64,000 nt of DNA, taken from the NCBI GenBank assembly GCA_025769875.1, contig JAGFNK010000274.1:1-64000 (forward strand). The letters are read 5' to 3'. Below are positions 1-10,480 of the stretch, piece by piece. This DNA comes from Russula earlei (lineage: Eukaryota; Basidiomycota; Agaricomycetes; Russulales; Russulaceae). The position numbers and the translations under genes are program-made. Under the pieces are notes generated by a model. It did not search any database and was not told the origin of the DNA. It was given only the letters and a program-made list of their open reading frames with translations. The first letter of the stretch is position 1; the number at the start of each line of letters is the position of its first letter.

Positions 1-453
1 TCAACGACTGCCAGAGCCACGTCATCCTTATGGCACCAATGCATGCACACATGAGGAGGGCAGCGACCACTTGCCATGCCAGAGGAAGGTAAATAGAGAT
101 GGAATTGCCTTTCTTGATGCTGAGAGATTTCAGTACATTGGCAACACTAGAAACATCATGTGGCAATTCAGCATAGGGACCTCTCGACCTTTGTTGGGCT
201 CATTGGCTTCGTAAATGATAGCGGTCTGGGATAGATGAGCCATCCAACACGGAGATACCTGGAAATGGCTCTGATCAATCATACTCTATGGTGGTATGGA
301 CCTTGTTGGGATGTTTGAATGCCTAACAGTCAACACAGTTGTATGACACATTCAGACCCACAGGGATGAGGCAATATGAGGGGTGGCATGGGGCGTATTA
401 CTTGTGTCAGCAGCGTCTCAGGCACTGGCAGTGTGGAGGCGGTTTGTGCTCCT
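1..453. other. Gene-free leading segment
   Basis: I see no convincing coding frame, RNA gene or terminal repeat here. The reading frames are short and their composition is ordinary. It may be the edge of a repeat that continues outside the window. Confidence 0.4.
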
Positions 454-953
454 CCTGAGGTGGCGAGTGACTGAGCTCAGGTCCAGGGCCTTCTTGGACA
501 ATGTGTGTTGCATGAGACTAAAATGAAAGACAGGGTTGAGACCAAAATGGTGGCAGCCGACAAGCTGAGGTAATGGCTGCGAGCGAGACTGAAGCTGTGG
601 AAGAAGCCAGATGAAGCTGACTTTGTAGGGGCTGGTTGAACTGAAGAATGGTGGCTAGAGGAGATGAGGGAGAGACTGAGACTGTGGTGACTGGAATTGA
701 GACAACTGGGGCAGATAAGGCCAGCAAGGCAGCACATGTGGCCAACAGAATGGGCGACAGAATTGAAACAACTAGAGACAGGGATAGTGTTGGTGATGTA
801 GACAGCTGGCAATGCTGGAATGATGGCAGCAGGCAATATGAGGACTCGGCAGACAAAGCAGGTGCCAATGGATGAGAGGCAGCAGTGGGCAGAACTGGGG
901 ACATGATGGCGATGACTTGGCAAGGCAAAGAATGGAGCAGCTGACGAAGCTGA
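454..953. repeat. GA-rich repeat related to the 19.6-20.5 kb segment
   Basis: The segment shares runs such as GCTCAGGTCCAgGGCCTT with positions near 19796 and has the same purine-rich, TGAGGCTG-type texture. The open frames on the minus strand are Ser/His/Cys-rich translations of simple sequence, so I do not call a gene. It forms the left flank of the Harbinger element, and similar purine-rich sequence resumes after 6967, which suggests that the element landed inside one copy of this repeat. Confidence 0.45.
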
Positions 954-1126
954 GGCCCCATACAGCAACCGAGATTTCTTGAAACTTGAACTTGGAACTT
1001 GAATTTCGGGATTAGCCGGGAGTGACAGGTGTGACAGGTGTGATGACAGTGACAGGTGTGACAGGTGTGATGACAGTGACATGTCATATGATTAACTAAT
1101 ATCAGTTGTTTTTGTCTGTTAACTGT
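954..1126 (+). repeat. Left terminal inverted repeat of Harbinger element
   Basis: It begins GGCCCCATACAGCAACC and ends near GTTAACTGT. It is the reverse complement of 6820-6964, with extra copies of a GTGACAGGTGT unit in this left arm that make it longer. Confidence 0.8.
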
Positions 1127-1221
1127 AATTCACATATTTGCATATGTGATGTCATGTAATGACTTGGGCTCAGGAACAATTGGTGCGTCAATCTTTCTAC
1201 CCCCACCTCCACCACCCCATA

Positions 1222-3983
1222 CTATCACCTATGGGGAACTCACCAGTTCACGACCATCTCACCAGTCACAAATGTCACAAAAGTAACGGACATGTAACAC
1301 ATGCCGAATTGAAGTCTGCCCGGGATGAAACATCCCCGTTGTATTTACATAGGCAATTTGATTAGGTGGGGACTAAGGAAAACAGTTGTAATGGGCATCT
1401 AATTGAGTGAAATCTGGTTCTTCTTCAGTCTGGAATGATGGTACAGTACTATTGTAAGGTGTAGTGCTGTAAGCAAAAACCGAGTGGTGTGTCAGTGAGG
1501 ACAGTTGCGCAAATGGTTGTGCTGCGTTTGAGGGTCCTCCTGATGACTCGGAGGCCAGGGACAATGAGGAGGGATACAGCATACTACTACGTCGTCTGCC
1601 ATAGAGTCCCATAAACCATTGGTTGATTTCCAACTCTGGATGTGCAGCAAGGTGCTCTTTGATTTGTGTGGTGAGCTCAGATGTGGTGCCCTCCATCGAG
1701 AGCTCGAGTGCACCTGCAATGATCATGAGGTCTTCCTTGCGCTTGTATGATGAAAGAGAGTTGTCAAAAACCTTTGAGACAGTACCTTTACTAATTCGTA
1801 TTGCACGGGCAGAATCTTCAGCAGCTTTCTCAGTGCACTTTTGTATTTCTTGTCTCTCCCGGGTAATTCGGTTTCGTTCCTCTGCTTCAAATGCTTCCTT
1901 CAGCTCGGGATGCGTTACAAACCGGGCCTTGATCTTTGTTGAAGAATGTGGTTTTGTTTTTCGCTGATTTTCCAGCTTCATGCGCAAATCGTTGGCCTCT
2001 TGCTGGGCAATCGTGCAGTGTGCATTCGCTGCACTCAGTTGCGATGCTTGCATGATTACTGTTTGTGTGAGGACGGAAACTTGTTGATGAAGAGATTGTA
2101 TTTTCACAATCAGCTCTTGATGGCTCCGCTTTTGATCTTGGAGCAGAGAGACAACTTGGTCATTAGAAATGACCCCCTCCGTGGTCTGTGCCGAAGACGC
2201 ACGCATGATTATTGAGTTGCATGTGCACAAGTGTGGGTTAGTGGTTGAGGATTCATGAGTGCTGGTCACGTCCATGGCACTTTCCTCCAAGTCCGAGGCA
2301 CTGTAATTGCTGTCACCAGAGTTGGAACTGAGGTCCGAGCTGATTGCTGGAGGCGATGTCGGAACCTCTATTGGGTATGAGGATGGGAAGCGCGACAAAG
2401 ATGACGACGCCATGCTAGGCGCAAAGTCCTCCTCCATGAAGACCGACGGATTGAGGGGCCATATTCTGGACTTGCGGAATGTGTTCTGAATGAGTTCCGG
2501 GGTGATAACTTTCCGAATCTCCATGTATTCATGGATGACATTATAATGTGTGATCTTGATACCTTTGGCAAGGCGGCGGTCACAATGCGATGACCACACG
2601 CGCTGGACTGGTGCGAAAACCAACACATCAAGTGGCTGAAGCTTGTGTGTTGTCTTCGAAGGAAAGCAGAACAGTATGATATTGTTGTCATATGCGAGTT
2701 GCTGCATGGCCGGGGTCTCGTGTGAGCTGTGCCCATCAAGGGTCAGTACAATTGGCTTGTGTTAACGCAATGTGTAGTAGCAAATGGAATGAATACAGAA
2801 TGGAACCATCGCTCGCATATTTTGCAATCTGTCCACCCAGAAGGGGACGTTGCGATGCTGCGAAGATGAAGATATTAATTCTTGCTGCCATACCGCTGGA
2901 TTAAAACTCACCTTCCCACACCTTCCAAATCCTGGCAGTCAGGCAGTGGGCCATCTGAGAGGACAAAGCCCGATGGCATAATAAATCCGCCTGCTGAAAT
3001 GCACTCAATGATGGAGACGAGCTCCAGACAGTCACTCTTGATACGGTATCGCTGTTTCCGTTCTTTCATGAATAAGAACTTCCTTCCATTGTTCTTACGG
3101 CCGCCTCCCATTTGAATTCCCTTCTCATCCATATTCCACTGATGTTCCGGTGGTATCCCGTTGTAACTATCCACCAATTCCTGTTGTTTTGCAAAGTAGT
3201 CATGGACTACTGCCTTATTGAAATTTTGTGCGTGCTTCGGATCCAACACTCTTGCTTTTGAGAAAGTCAGACTGGAATTGCGTTTGATGAACTGATAGTG
3301 CCAGTTTATTCTGGGGTACTGGCCAGAGAGGTCCAGAGTGTGAGCGCGCAGTGCCTTTTGATCCAGAGGCATCGCCTTCGCGGACATTTGGTCACACCAA
3401 CTGAACAACGTCTTTTCCTGGGCCAGCTTGAGAAGCTGGCTATCCTGGTGGGCTTCCTGACGTGACCTATGCCTCCCAGAAGCTCTGTCTTGTAGCATCC
3501 GGCGGGAAACCTTGGAAATTATTGGATAAGGACTTTGCGATGTACGGAACGCAGCGCTCACATCATGGGCCAGTGCCGCACGAGCAAAAGATCGATGTAT
3601 ACAATTGTTGTAGTCACTCAAAGCAGCCTGTAGCCACTGCTCATACGTGTGGTCTTGTGCTGGCCGACTGGACCGTCTGTAACATGGCATTATGGGGATA
3701 GAATAGCAGTGACCCCAGACCCCTCGGAGTCGGCGTATGTGATCATCCAGTTGGAATCAAACTCTGCACTCCGCCATGACAGAAGGCGTGATGCAGGCGT
3801 GACCCCCAGCCAAAATATAACTTGAAAACCACTCGATGGACCTCCGTTTTTCATTGCTAGAATGACATTAATGGCACTCAATAGTATAAATACGAAGTTT
3901 TAAATGTAGTTGTTCAGGCAGATACAGGGGAAAATGAAATCGGCGAGATGGTCGTGAACTGGCGAGTTCCCCATAGGTGATAG
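1222..3983 (-). mobile_element. pogo/Tigger-like Tc1-mariner element nested in the Harbinger element
   Basis: Terminal inverted repeats of about 42 bp start CTATCACCTATGGGGAACTC at 1222 and mirror 3942-3983 with about two mismatches. TA dinucleotides flank both ends (1220-1221 and 3984-3985), as expected for this superfamily. The element holds one minus-strand transposase gene with CENP-B-like and DDE_1 features. It lies between the left Harbinger terminus and the Myb/SANT gene, so it is younger than the Harbinger insertion. Confidence 0.88.
1373..3690 (-). pseudogene. pogo-type transposase (HTH, DDE_1, SAP-like), frameshifted
   Basis: Cut-and-paste transposase that binds the element ends and acts in the nucleus. 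The first exon (3690 to about 2906) has an N-terminal helix-turn-helix/CENP-B-like region and the first catalytic Asp in WNMDEKG. A short intron follows (GTGAGT...TTCGCAG), then an exon with GWTDCKICERWF. The second Asp sits in TLDGHSSHETPAM and the third in HKLQPLDVLVF. The C-terminal half is long: a Ser-rich linker, a coiled-coil-like stretch, and a SAP-like helix pair around KEDLMIIAGALELSMEG. Near position 2760 the reading frame must change by one base between CVNTS and PIVLTLDG, so this copy is probably dead. The start at 3690 is the first in-frame Met, and the true start could differ. Confidence 0.8.
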
Positions 3984-3984
3984 T

Positions 3985-5246
3985 ATGATGCAGACCCGCT
4001 CATCAATAAGTCCAGATTCCATGGAAGGAAGTCTAATCTCAGAAAGTAACAAGGCTATATGGACAACTGAAGAGGAAGCTGCATTTCTACTATTCCTTGT
4101 CGAGCGGAAACAAGAAGGAAACATGACCTCCAACGCCATGTTCAAGGACCTTACCTTCAACCAAGCAGCCAATTCTATTAAGCCCATGCATGAGAAGGGT
4201 CCTATCAAGACTGGACCTATGTGCAAATCAAAATGGCAAAGGGTACAAAATTTTTTTGCTTTGCCATATCACGCAGCTAACATCGTCTACTACTAGATGA
4301 AGAAGGAGCACTTGCTAATCATTGCTCTCAGGAATGAGTCCAGGTTTGGGCACCTATGGACCAATGACAATGGAATTGTTGTTCCACCTGAAATGGAATC
4401 GGTGTGGAGTGATCTAGTCAAGGTGCGTACATAACATCTAATTTGTCAATGCCATCTGATCATTAGTAGAATAATCAAGAATACAAGATGTACAGGGATA
4501 AAGGCTGGCCGCATCGCAGCATCATGAAATCTCTGATGCCATCAAGTGCAAGAGGCCAACATTTATATCGGGGCACGCAGTCAACAGCCCATTTTACTCC
4601 CCCTCAGTCATCTGCGTTGCTGTCCCCCAATCCCAATTTGTTTGAATGTCAAAGTGGGGACTCCTTGTCATCTCTGGTGCCAGATTGCTCTTCCTCCTCA
4701 TCCAGTGTCCTTCATTCCAAACGCAAAGTATCTCAGGTCAAGGATGTTGCCTCCGAAACATCTTCCTCATTTACCAAAAAACTCAAGGCTGATTCCACGG
4801 CAGTTGCTGTCCATGGCATGCAGTCAACCATGGAGAGGTTTGCTGATAACTTCAACTCAACCATGCATGCATTCATTGCTTTGTCCCCACCCCCAATGTC
4901 GCTGGCACTCCCCCCACTCCCAATGCCACTGGCACTCCCCTCAAACCCAGCCCTAGCCCCACCTCCGGCCATGCATATGCCGCCTTCAAATGACATCATA
5001 ACTATCTCGGCACTTCCCGAGACCACCCGTCGGTCACTGGCAATTCAGCATCTTACCAAGGATATTGAACTGAATGGTGAATGGCTCTCCATGGATGATG
5101 TTGTCCCTGTGATCAATATCTTGGGATCTTGTGACATCGTGCGCATAGACAGTTATATTGTGCTTATGACTAATGGGTCAGCGTTGTCGCACGAGATTGC
5201 ACGCAACTACATCAAGGATCTGTTGGAGAAGGCCAGGACATCCTGA
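3985..5246 (+). CDS. Harbinger-associated Myb/SANT-like DNA-binding protein
   Basis: This is the partner protein of PIF/Harbinger transposases, which helps nuclear import of the transposase and binding to element ends. Three exons join in frame: 3985-4242, 4297-4422 and 4470-5246, giving 386 aa. The introns are GT-AG and about 50 bp. Residues about 25-86 form a Myb/SANT-like (trihelix) domain with IWTTEEEAAFLLFL near the start and KSKWQR at the exon 1 end. The exon 3 start, YRDKGWPHRS, fits the family. The middle is Ser/Pro-rich, with repeats of LALPPLPMP type. No stops or frameshifts are seen. The start codon abuts the pogo element: its A is the last base of the TA target duplication, so the original promoter and 5' leader are now 2.76 kb away. 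Confidence 0.8.
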
Positions 5247-5424
5247 CTGTAGTTGTACTTCTACAGTAGTCACCCATCACACACATGTATCGTAATTTGT
5301 TGAATGCCATGAAGTGTTCTTTCATTTTCTGAAAACATGTGGACATGTGTCTGAACTAAATACCTGCTGCACAATCCTCAAGTGTTTTCTGATACTGCTC
5401 CCACATCTCACCTGCAATCCTGTC
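5247..5424. other. Convergent 3' spacer between the two Harbinger genes
   Basis: The Myb/SANT gene ends at 5246 and the transposase on the opposite strand ends at 5425, so the genes are tail to tail. I see no further feature in the spacer. Confidence 0.5.
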
Positions 5425-6705
5425 TCACCTGATATTTGCTTGCTCCCTCTCATAGCGCGTCACTACCCCTCTTCCCAGTTCACCAGCCGCTTCACGATGA
5501 CCCATCTGAGGGTCTACCCTGTCATCAAATACATCGATCTCACTGTGATCATAATGGCGAATAAAATTGTGAAGGGCTGCAAGTGCCAATGGGATGCACG
5601 CTTGAATGTCCATGTTATACTCAGGGGGGGTACCGAAGGATTTTGAAACACCACTTGAGAATCCCAAACATATGCTCTATGATGTTGCGAGCTTGAGCAT
5701 GGTGCAGATTGAATAATTCCTGGGGTGTGCGTGGCCTAGGACAAGTGTAAAAATTAGTGAGAAGATGGGAAAGAAAGAGAGAATGCACCGTATGCCAGCA
5801 TGACCCCACTCAGATAGATGATATCGTACACCTTGATAAGGAACAAGCAGTGTGTTTGATGAGGCAAAGCCTGCATCAGCGAGATAGTATTTCCCTCTTG
5901 GGATGGGGAAATCGGAATGATGGGCATCATGGAAAAGAGTTGAGTCAGCAGTGGTGCCCTCCCAACCAGTCAAAAGATATGTGAAGCGGAGGTCAAATGA
6001 ACAAGCAGCAAGGCAGTTCTGTGAGAGAACACCATTGTGGTCTCTTGTTGCATTGCGCTCTGCGGCAGTGGAGTAACAACCAATGTGGGTGCCGTCAATA
6101 GCACCCAGGGCATCCTTGAAAAAGGGAAAACATTTGGGATTCCCTTGGATAAAGGAGTGAGGAGGGGAATCGGCATCAGGAAGCTGTACAAAGGTGGTGT
6201 AGAAAGGGGGGGTTGTGAGAACTCCAAGTATCTTTTTAAAATATCTGGATATTCATCAGAAGATATATAGAAGGAAACCATGGGATACGTACTTTGAGAC
6301 CGTGCTTGGTGACCACTGAAAACGCTCTCCAATATTTGTTGTTGACAGCCTGGTGGAAGCGGCATAGAGAAATATGGCAATCTGTTCTTCAATTCGGACA
6401 TGCCGAGATGATGCAACACCAAAGTTGTGGAGAGTCTGCTGGAGCTTGTGAAACACATGTTTATGGACCCCAAGTTCATTCCGGATGCGTTCTGGGTGGC
6501 TGGTGAGTAGCTCATGGACCCAGGCAAGACCAGTGAGGGCGGAGATGTGATATGGAATAGGAGGAGAACAGGGTTTGAGTATTGACAGTATGGCCTGGAA
6601 GCCATAAAGGGCATAACCTGTAAAATATAAAATCATTAGAAGTTGTTGGCGTTGCCGTTGTACCTGCTGCAGATACAGCCTCTCCTGATCAAGGTAATCA
6701 GCCAT
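5425..6705 (-). pseudogene. Harbinger (HARBI1-type) DDE transposase with one frameshift
   Basis: DDE_4-class nuclease that cuts and pastes the element. Exons on the minus strand are 6705-6289, 6231-5789 and 5735-5425, with clean GT-AG introns and matching phases. Exon 1 holds the helical N-terminal part (MADYLDQERLYLQQ...GERFQWSPSTVSKY). Exon 2 has the first catalytic Asp in GAIDGTHIG and the second in YYLADAGFA. Exon 3 has the catalytic Glu in ARNIIEHMFGILK, where the usual Arg after the Glu is His. A run of seven G at 5624-5630 breaks the frame after LRYPP, and the following 70 residues (EYNMDIQACIPLALAALHNF) are in another frame. One base of difference would decide between live and dead, so an assembly error is also possible. 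Confidence 0.82.
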
Positions 6706-6819
6706 AGCATTGACCAGGGGATGGACAGTGACAACTTGAAATCGGGGGGTAAAAAATCAGCCATGACTCAGAGGGGCATAAAAAGTTTTTGGGTGCATCA
6801 GTCATTACAACAACAAATA

Positions 6820-6964
6820 CAGTTAACAGACAAAAACAACTGATATTAGTTAATCATATGACATGTCACTGTCATCACACCTGTCACTCCTGTCACTCCC
6901 AGCTAATCCCAAAATTCAAGTTCCAAGTTCAAGTTTCAAGAAATCTCGGTTGCTGTATGGGGCC
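6820..6964 (-). repeat. Right terminal inverted repeat of Harbinger element
   Basis: Ends CTGTATGGGGCC, followed by TAA. It mirrors 954-1126. The GGGGCC terminus and the AAGTTCAAG-type subterminal motif are shared with the MITE at 59332-59885 and its relic near 9386-9798. Confidence 0.8.
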
Positions 6965-6967
6965 TAA

Positions 6968-7140
6968 GATGGCTGACAATAAGGATATGGCAGGTGCGAC
7001 AGATGCAGGGTTGATGGTGGATGGACAATGGACAAGGCTGAGTGAGACAGCATGATGGGAAAGGTCAGAGATAGAGATGTCCATTTTGGTCACAGCGTAC
7101 CCAAAGAGGGAAAACTTTCTTTCAACACACCCATCACTGC
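6968..7140. other. Spacer between Harbinger element and Tc1-like pseudogene
   Basis: Purine-rich sequence resembling the left flank of the Harbinger element. No gene or clear terminal inverted repeat for the following Tc1-like element was found. Confidence 0.35.
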
Positions 7141-8217
7141 CATGGCTCAAGGCAAAGCAATCTCAGAAGAAGTGCAATGGATCATCATTCGTCTCAGTAC
7201 AAACATGTCAGTGGAGGATATCTCCATGTATACAGATGTAAGTGTGTGAAAAGTTGAAGGGATCCTCACCAACTTCAAGCACACTGGTGGTGTCAAACTT
7301 CCCTGCCAAGCGAAACCTCTACTCCATTGGTTGCTTTGTGATGATGATGTCAAGGTACAGTATGTGGCACAAAAAATGTACTAGCACATTTTTTATTGAA
7401 ATTGGACCCATACAGCACCTGTTGACAACTCTGAATAGCTCACCAGATCTCTATCTCAATGAGTTGCATATGGACATGTTAGAGACATGTGGGGTGTCGG
7501 TATCAGTGTCAACGATATGGAGGACACTTGTCAAGGCTGGCTATAGCTTGAAGAAGGTATGCACTTTTCCTTATGTACATTTCAAGCTTCTGATACACGA
7601 TGGATAGCTCTCACGCACTGCACTTGAGCATTGTGAAGAAAAGCGAGCTGCATTTGCTGCATGTATCGGAACCTAGCATCCAAATCAGATTATCTTTGTG
7701 GATGAGAGTTCTGTTGATTGCCGAACAACATACTGTGGACAAGCTTGGGCTATTTGTGGCAGGAAAGCCACGTGCAAGGCATTTTTCTGTCAAGGACAAT
7801 GGTGAGTGACATGCCATCCATAATGCCATGTAACTCATGATTTTCATGTGCCAGATATTCTGTCCTTCCTGTGTTATCTCTCAATGATGGTATTATACAC
7901 TGTGACATTGTTGAAGGCTCTTTCGACACTGAACTTTTCTGCACATTCATCAATCGCCTCTTGGATCATATGCAGCCATTTCCAGCCCCCAATTCAGTCA
8001 TTGTTATGGACAATTGTCAAATTCACAAGGACCCTGCCATTATAGAGCTTATTGAATCTTGGTAAATTCTATTCACATCTATTGACAAGCATTGACACTC
8101 CTGTTTGTATTTAGGGGCATGCGTGTCAAATTTCTGCTGCCCTATTCCCCTGATTATAACCCAATTGAGCTGGCATTTTCTGCAATGAAGTACCTGTTCT
8201 CACATGACACGGCATGG
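7141..8217 (+). pseudogene. Tc1/mariner (DDE_3-type) transposase relic
   Basis: The frame starts MAQGKAISEEVQ and proceeds through a helix-turn-helix (NMSVEDISMYTDVSV), then YLNELHMDMLETCGVSVSVS typical of fungal Tc1-like transposases. Several exons are separated by likely introns, for example near 7352-7420, 7556-7608, 7802-7854 and 8063-8114. Catalytic residues are Asp in IIFVDESSVD, Asp in VIVMDNCQIHKD, and a final acidic residue in LLPYSPDYNPIELAFS. In-frame stops occur at 7247-7249 (TGA where Arg CGA is expected between VSV and KVEGIL) and near 7680. I found no terminal repeats, so the element limits are unknown. Clearly a transposase, clearly decayed. Confidence 0.72.
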
Positions 8218-8219
8218 CA

Positions 8220-9158
8220 AGTACTGAGCGGCGTTGCTGCCCCAAGTTTCTTCCCTTCCCCTGTCTCCCCTCTCCACAGTCTCCGACCATCCTCCCCTAT
8301 TTTCATATATTTTTCTTCATGTGGTCAGTCCTTTTTTTTTCTCTCTTGGCTGCTTTCTGACCCATGAACACGCTTTAGGCCCCATTCTGTGGGTGTAGAT
8401 ACTTGCTTCCAAGTCTCTATTTCACTTATGCCTGACCGTTTCTCTTGCACCTTGACTTTCCAAACCATCACCACCTCCCCCTCCAACAGATGCCAAGGAA
8501 GACGAGTCAACTGCACCTGTGGCTCGAAACGAGGCAAGCCTTGCTCCTCACCTTTGTCTATCGCCTCACTTTGTTCTGACTGCCCCCACAGACCAACAAA
8601 AAAAAGATGTGCTATGGAAAATGCTGTTCCCTCTTCTTGCAACTTGCCTCACATCGATCATAACCTTGTCCATCAATACCCTCCTGATCTTGTTCACCAC
8701 AGACTTAGTCATTGTGCCACTCATCAATTCTGCCACTAATGTCATCTTTACATGCATTTGGGCAGTCTATCCAGATGCCGTCAAAGTTGTCATCCGATAT
8801 CCTCTCTCTGGTGCCAAAGGGACTGAACATGATGTCCTCCTCCTTTGGTGTCCCACCACCGCTGCTTCCACCCAGTCATGGATGGATGGCACAACTCTTC
8901 ATCTCCAACTTGAGTTTGATTGGACAAACACCACCAAGCTCTGGCCCTCCACCAAATACGAATGTGTGTATACATTCCCTGCGCTTTCTGATCGCATGGT
9001 GGACCTGCTCCTGACCACCTTGTTCAGACATCTTGGCACATACAAACAAGACCATCCTGCCTTGCCCACCCTCTCCCATCTGCTTCTGCACCTTCCCAGA
9101 TCTGTGTCTCCCAACAGGCCCCCACTTCCGCTTCATCGTATCCTTGTGCCTTAAGCCC
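8220..9158 (+). other. Unassigned segment with a 211-codon open frame
   Basis: An open frame at 8519-9154 reads MARNEASLAP... with a Leu/Ile/Thr-rich stretch (LFPLLATCLTSIITLSIN) that could be a membrane helix, then LLLWCPTTAASTQSW. I do not recognise the family. It follows the Tc1 relic with no intervening host sequence and runs into a repeat shared with the fold-back element, so it may be repeat-derived. No intron signals or codon-use evidence lift it above chance. Confidence 0.25.
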
Positions 9159-9179
9159 AACTTTCCTTACGCACCGCTC

Positions 9180-9385
9180 CTTGCACATTCACACATGATC
9201 GCAATCGCTGCCTCAATGCACGCCTCGCATCACTGATTTCATTTCTCTCAGTCTTCCCTAAGCCCTTGTCTGGCCCCATGAACTCAAGCGTGCCCTTCTC
9301 GCACGCTACAGTTGTAAATAGTCATATCATGTCATGTATTCAGCTGTAGGTATAATGTAATCTATCATGCTTGGGGTCGGCACTA
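9180..9385 (+). repeat. Partial copy of the fold-back element arm
   Basis: Sequence from CTCAATGCACGCCTCGC through CCCCATGAACTCAAG to CATGCTTGGGGTCGGCA matches 17070-17255 in the right arm of the palindrome at 14010-17889, with scattered transitions. It stops abruptly where the MITE relic begins. Confidence 0.7.
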
Positions 9386-9798
9386 TTAGTTATTTTTCAG
9401 TGTGATTTGCTGGGTTTACATGTGATATGTAAAATATTTTTTCTAATCCTTCCTTCCACTCCTTCCAAGTGGGGTATTGCAAGCATGTCATTAAGGCAGA
9501 ATATGTGTCACCAATGTGTGGGTGCACATCTTTGTGCACATTTTGTATGTGCAGCTCTGGTGAAAATGGGGCTGCAAGCACCCAGATGTTGAGCTCGAGT
9601 TGGATGAGTTTGATGCTGACACATCATGTGTAACCCCATATATGCGAATATGCAAATGACAACATAAAATAATGCATATTAATTTATTATATACATCATA
9701 TCACTTACATCACTCCTGTCACTCCTGTCACTCCCGGAAAATCCTGAAATCCAAGTTCAAGTTCAAGATTCAAGAATTCTTGGTTGGTAAAAGGGGCC
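9386..9798 (-). mobile_element. Harbinger-type MITE relic, one end missing
   Basis: It is the reverse complement of the intact MITE at 59332-59885, sharing the CCAAGTGGGGTATTGCAAGC interior and the terminus GGTAAAAGGGGCC followed by TAA at 9799-9801. The opposite terminus is absent because the match stops at 9386 against a fold-back arm fragment. Confidence 0.72.
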
Positions 9799-9801
9799 TA
9801 A

Positions 9802-10270
9802 GCAATCCAAATCCATCAGGAATCACAGGAATTCAGCTCTGAATTCCCTTGAAAAAAGTAGCTTTCCAGGATATTTCATGACTTCCACAATAGAAGCTTG
9901 ATTCCCAAAATTTTGTGGGAATTCACAGGAATCAGAACCCAATTTGCAAACTGGAGTTTTCCCAATGAGAATAGGACTGTGGTGACCACTGTCCCTCCAA
10001 GTCAGCATACAGTCAGTGATGTGAGCACCCAGCTGGAATCAAACTCCACCCTCCACCATGACAGCAGGTGTGATGTGGGTGTGATGCAGGTGTGATCCCC
10101 AGCCAAAATATTACTTGAGAACCACTTGATGGACTGCCATTTTTCTTTGCTAGAATGACATTAATGGCACTCAATGGTATAACTGCAAAGTTTTGAATGG
10201 AGTTGTTCAAGCAGATACAGGGGAAAATGCAATCTCTGAGATGGTAGTGGCTCAAAGTAGTCAGCAGCAA
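9802..10270 (-). repeat. Short A/T-rich spacer and relic of pogo element terminus
   Basis: From about 9970 to 10258 the sequence matches the 3' terminal 290 bp of the pogo element (3700-3983): shared blocks include CCCAGCCAAAATAT, AGAATGACATTAATGGCACT and GCAGATACAGGGGAAAATG. The terminal inverted repeat is lost. 9802-9969 shows an internal GGAATTCACAGGAATCA-like repeat and no gene. Confidence 0.6.
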
Positions 10271-10480
10271 TTCGCTGACATCGGTCCCCCGAAGGTTTCT
10301 ATAGATATCATACGCGGATGTGTTACTTAGTTACGGATGTACGTACGCCTGTAAGTAGCGCAATGTATTATACAAATGCATGCTGTGTCCGCCACGGGTT
10401 ATACGATGAGAATACATACAAAAATCCACAGGAGTATAAAGCGGACCGCCGCGATGTGCAAGGTGAAGGTGCACCAACCG

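Larger units (their letters stand above)
954..6964. mobile_element. PIF/Harbinger DNA transposon, two-gene type, carrying a nested pogo element
   Basis: Inverted terminal regions of about 150 bp face each other: 954 to about 1126 begins GGCCCCATACAG, and about 6820-6964 ends CTGTATGGGGCC. Both carry the subterminal TTCAAGTTCCAAGTTC motif and GTGACAGG repeats. The element encodes the two proteins expected of PIF/Harbinger: a Myb/SANT-like DNA-binding protein (plus strand) and a HARBI1-type DDE transposase (minus strand). The flanking triplets are TGA (951-953) and TAA (6965-6967), close to the TWA target of the superfamily but not identical. Without the nested 2762-bp pogo element it would be about 3.2 kb. 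Confidence 0.85.

Noticed and set aside
477..1087. Two overlapping minus-strand frames of 189-201 codons
   Set aside because: Ser/His/Cys-rich translation of simple repeats, crossing the Harbinger terminus at 954. No domain, no intron signals.
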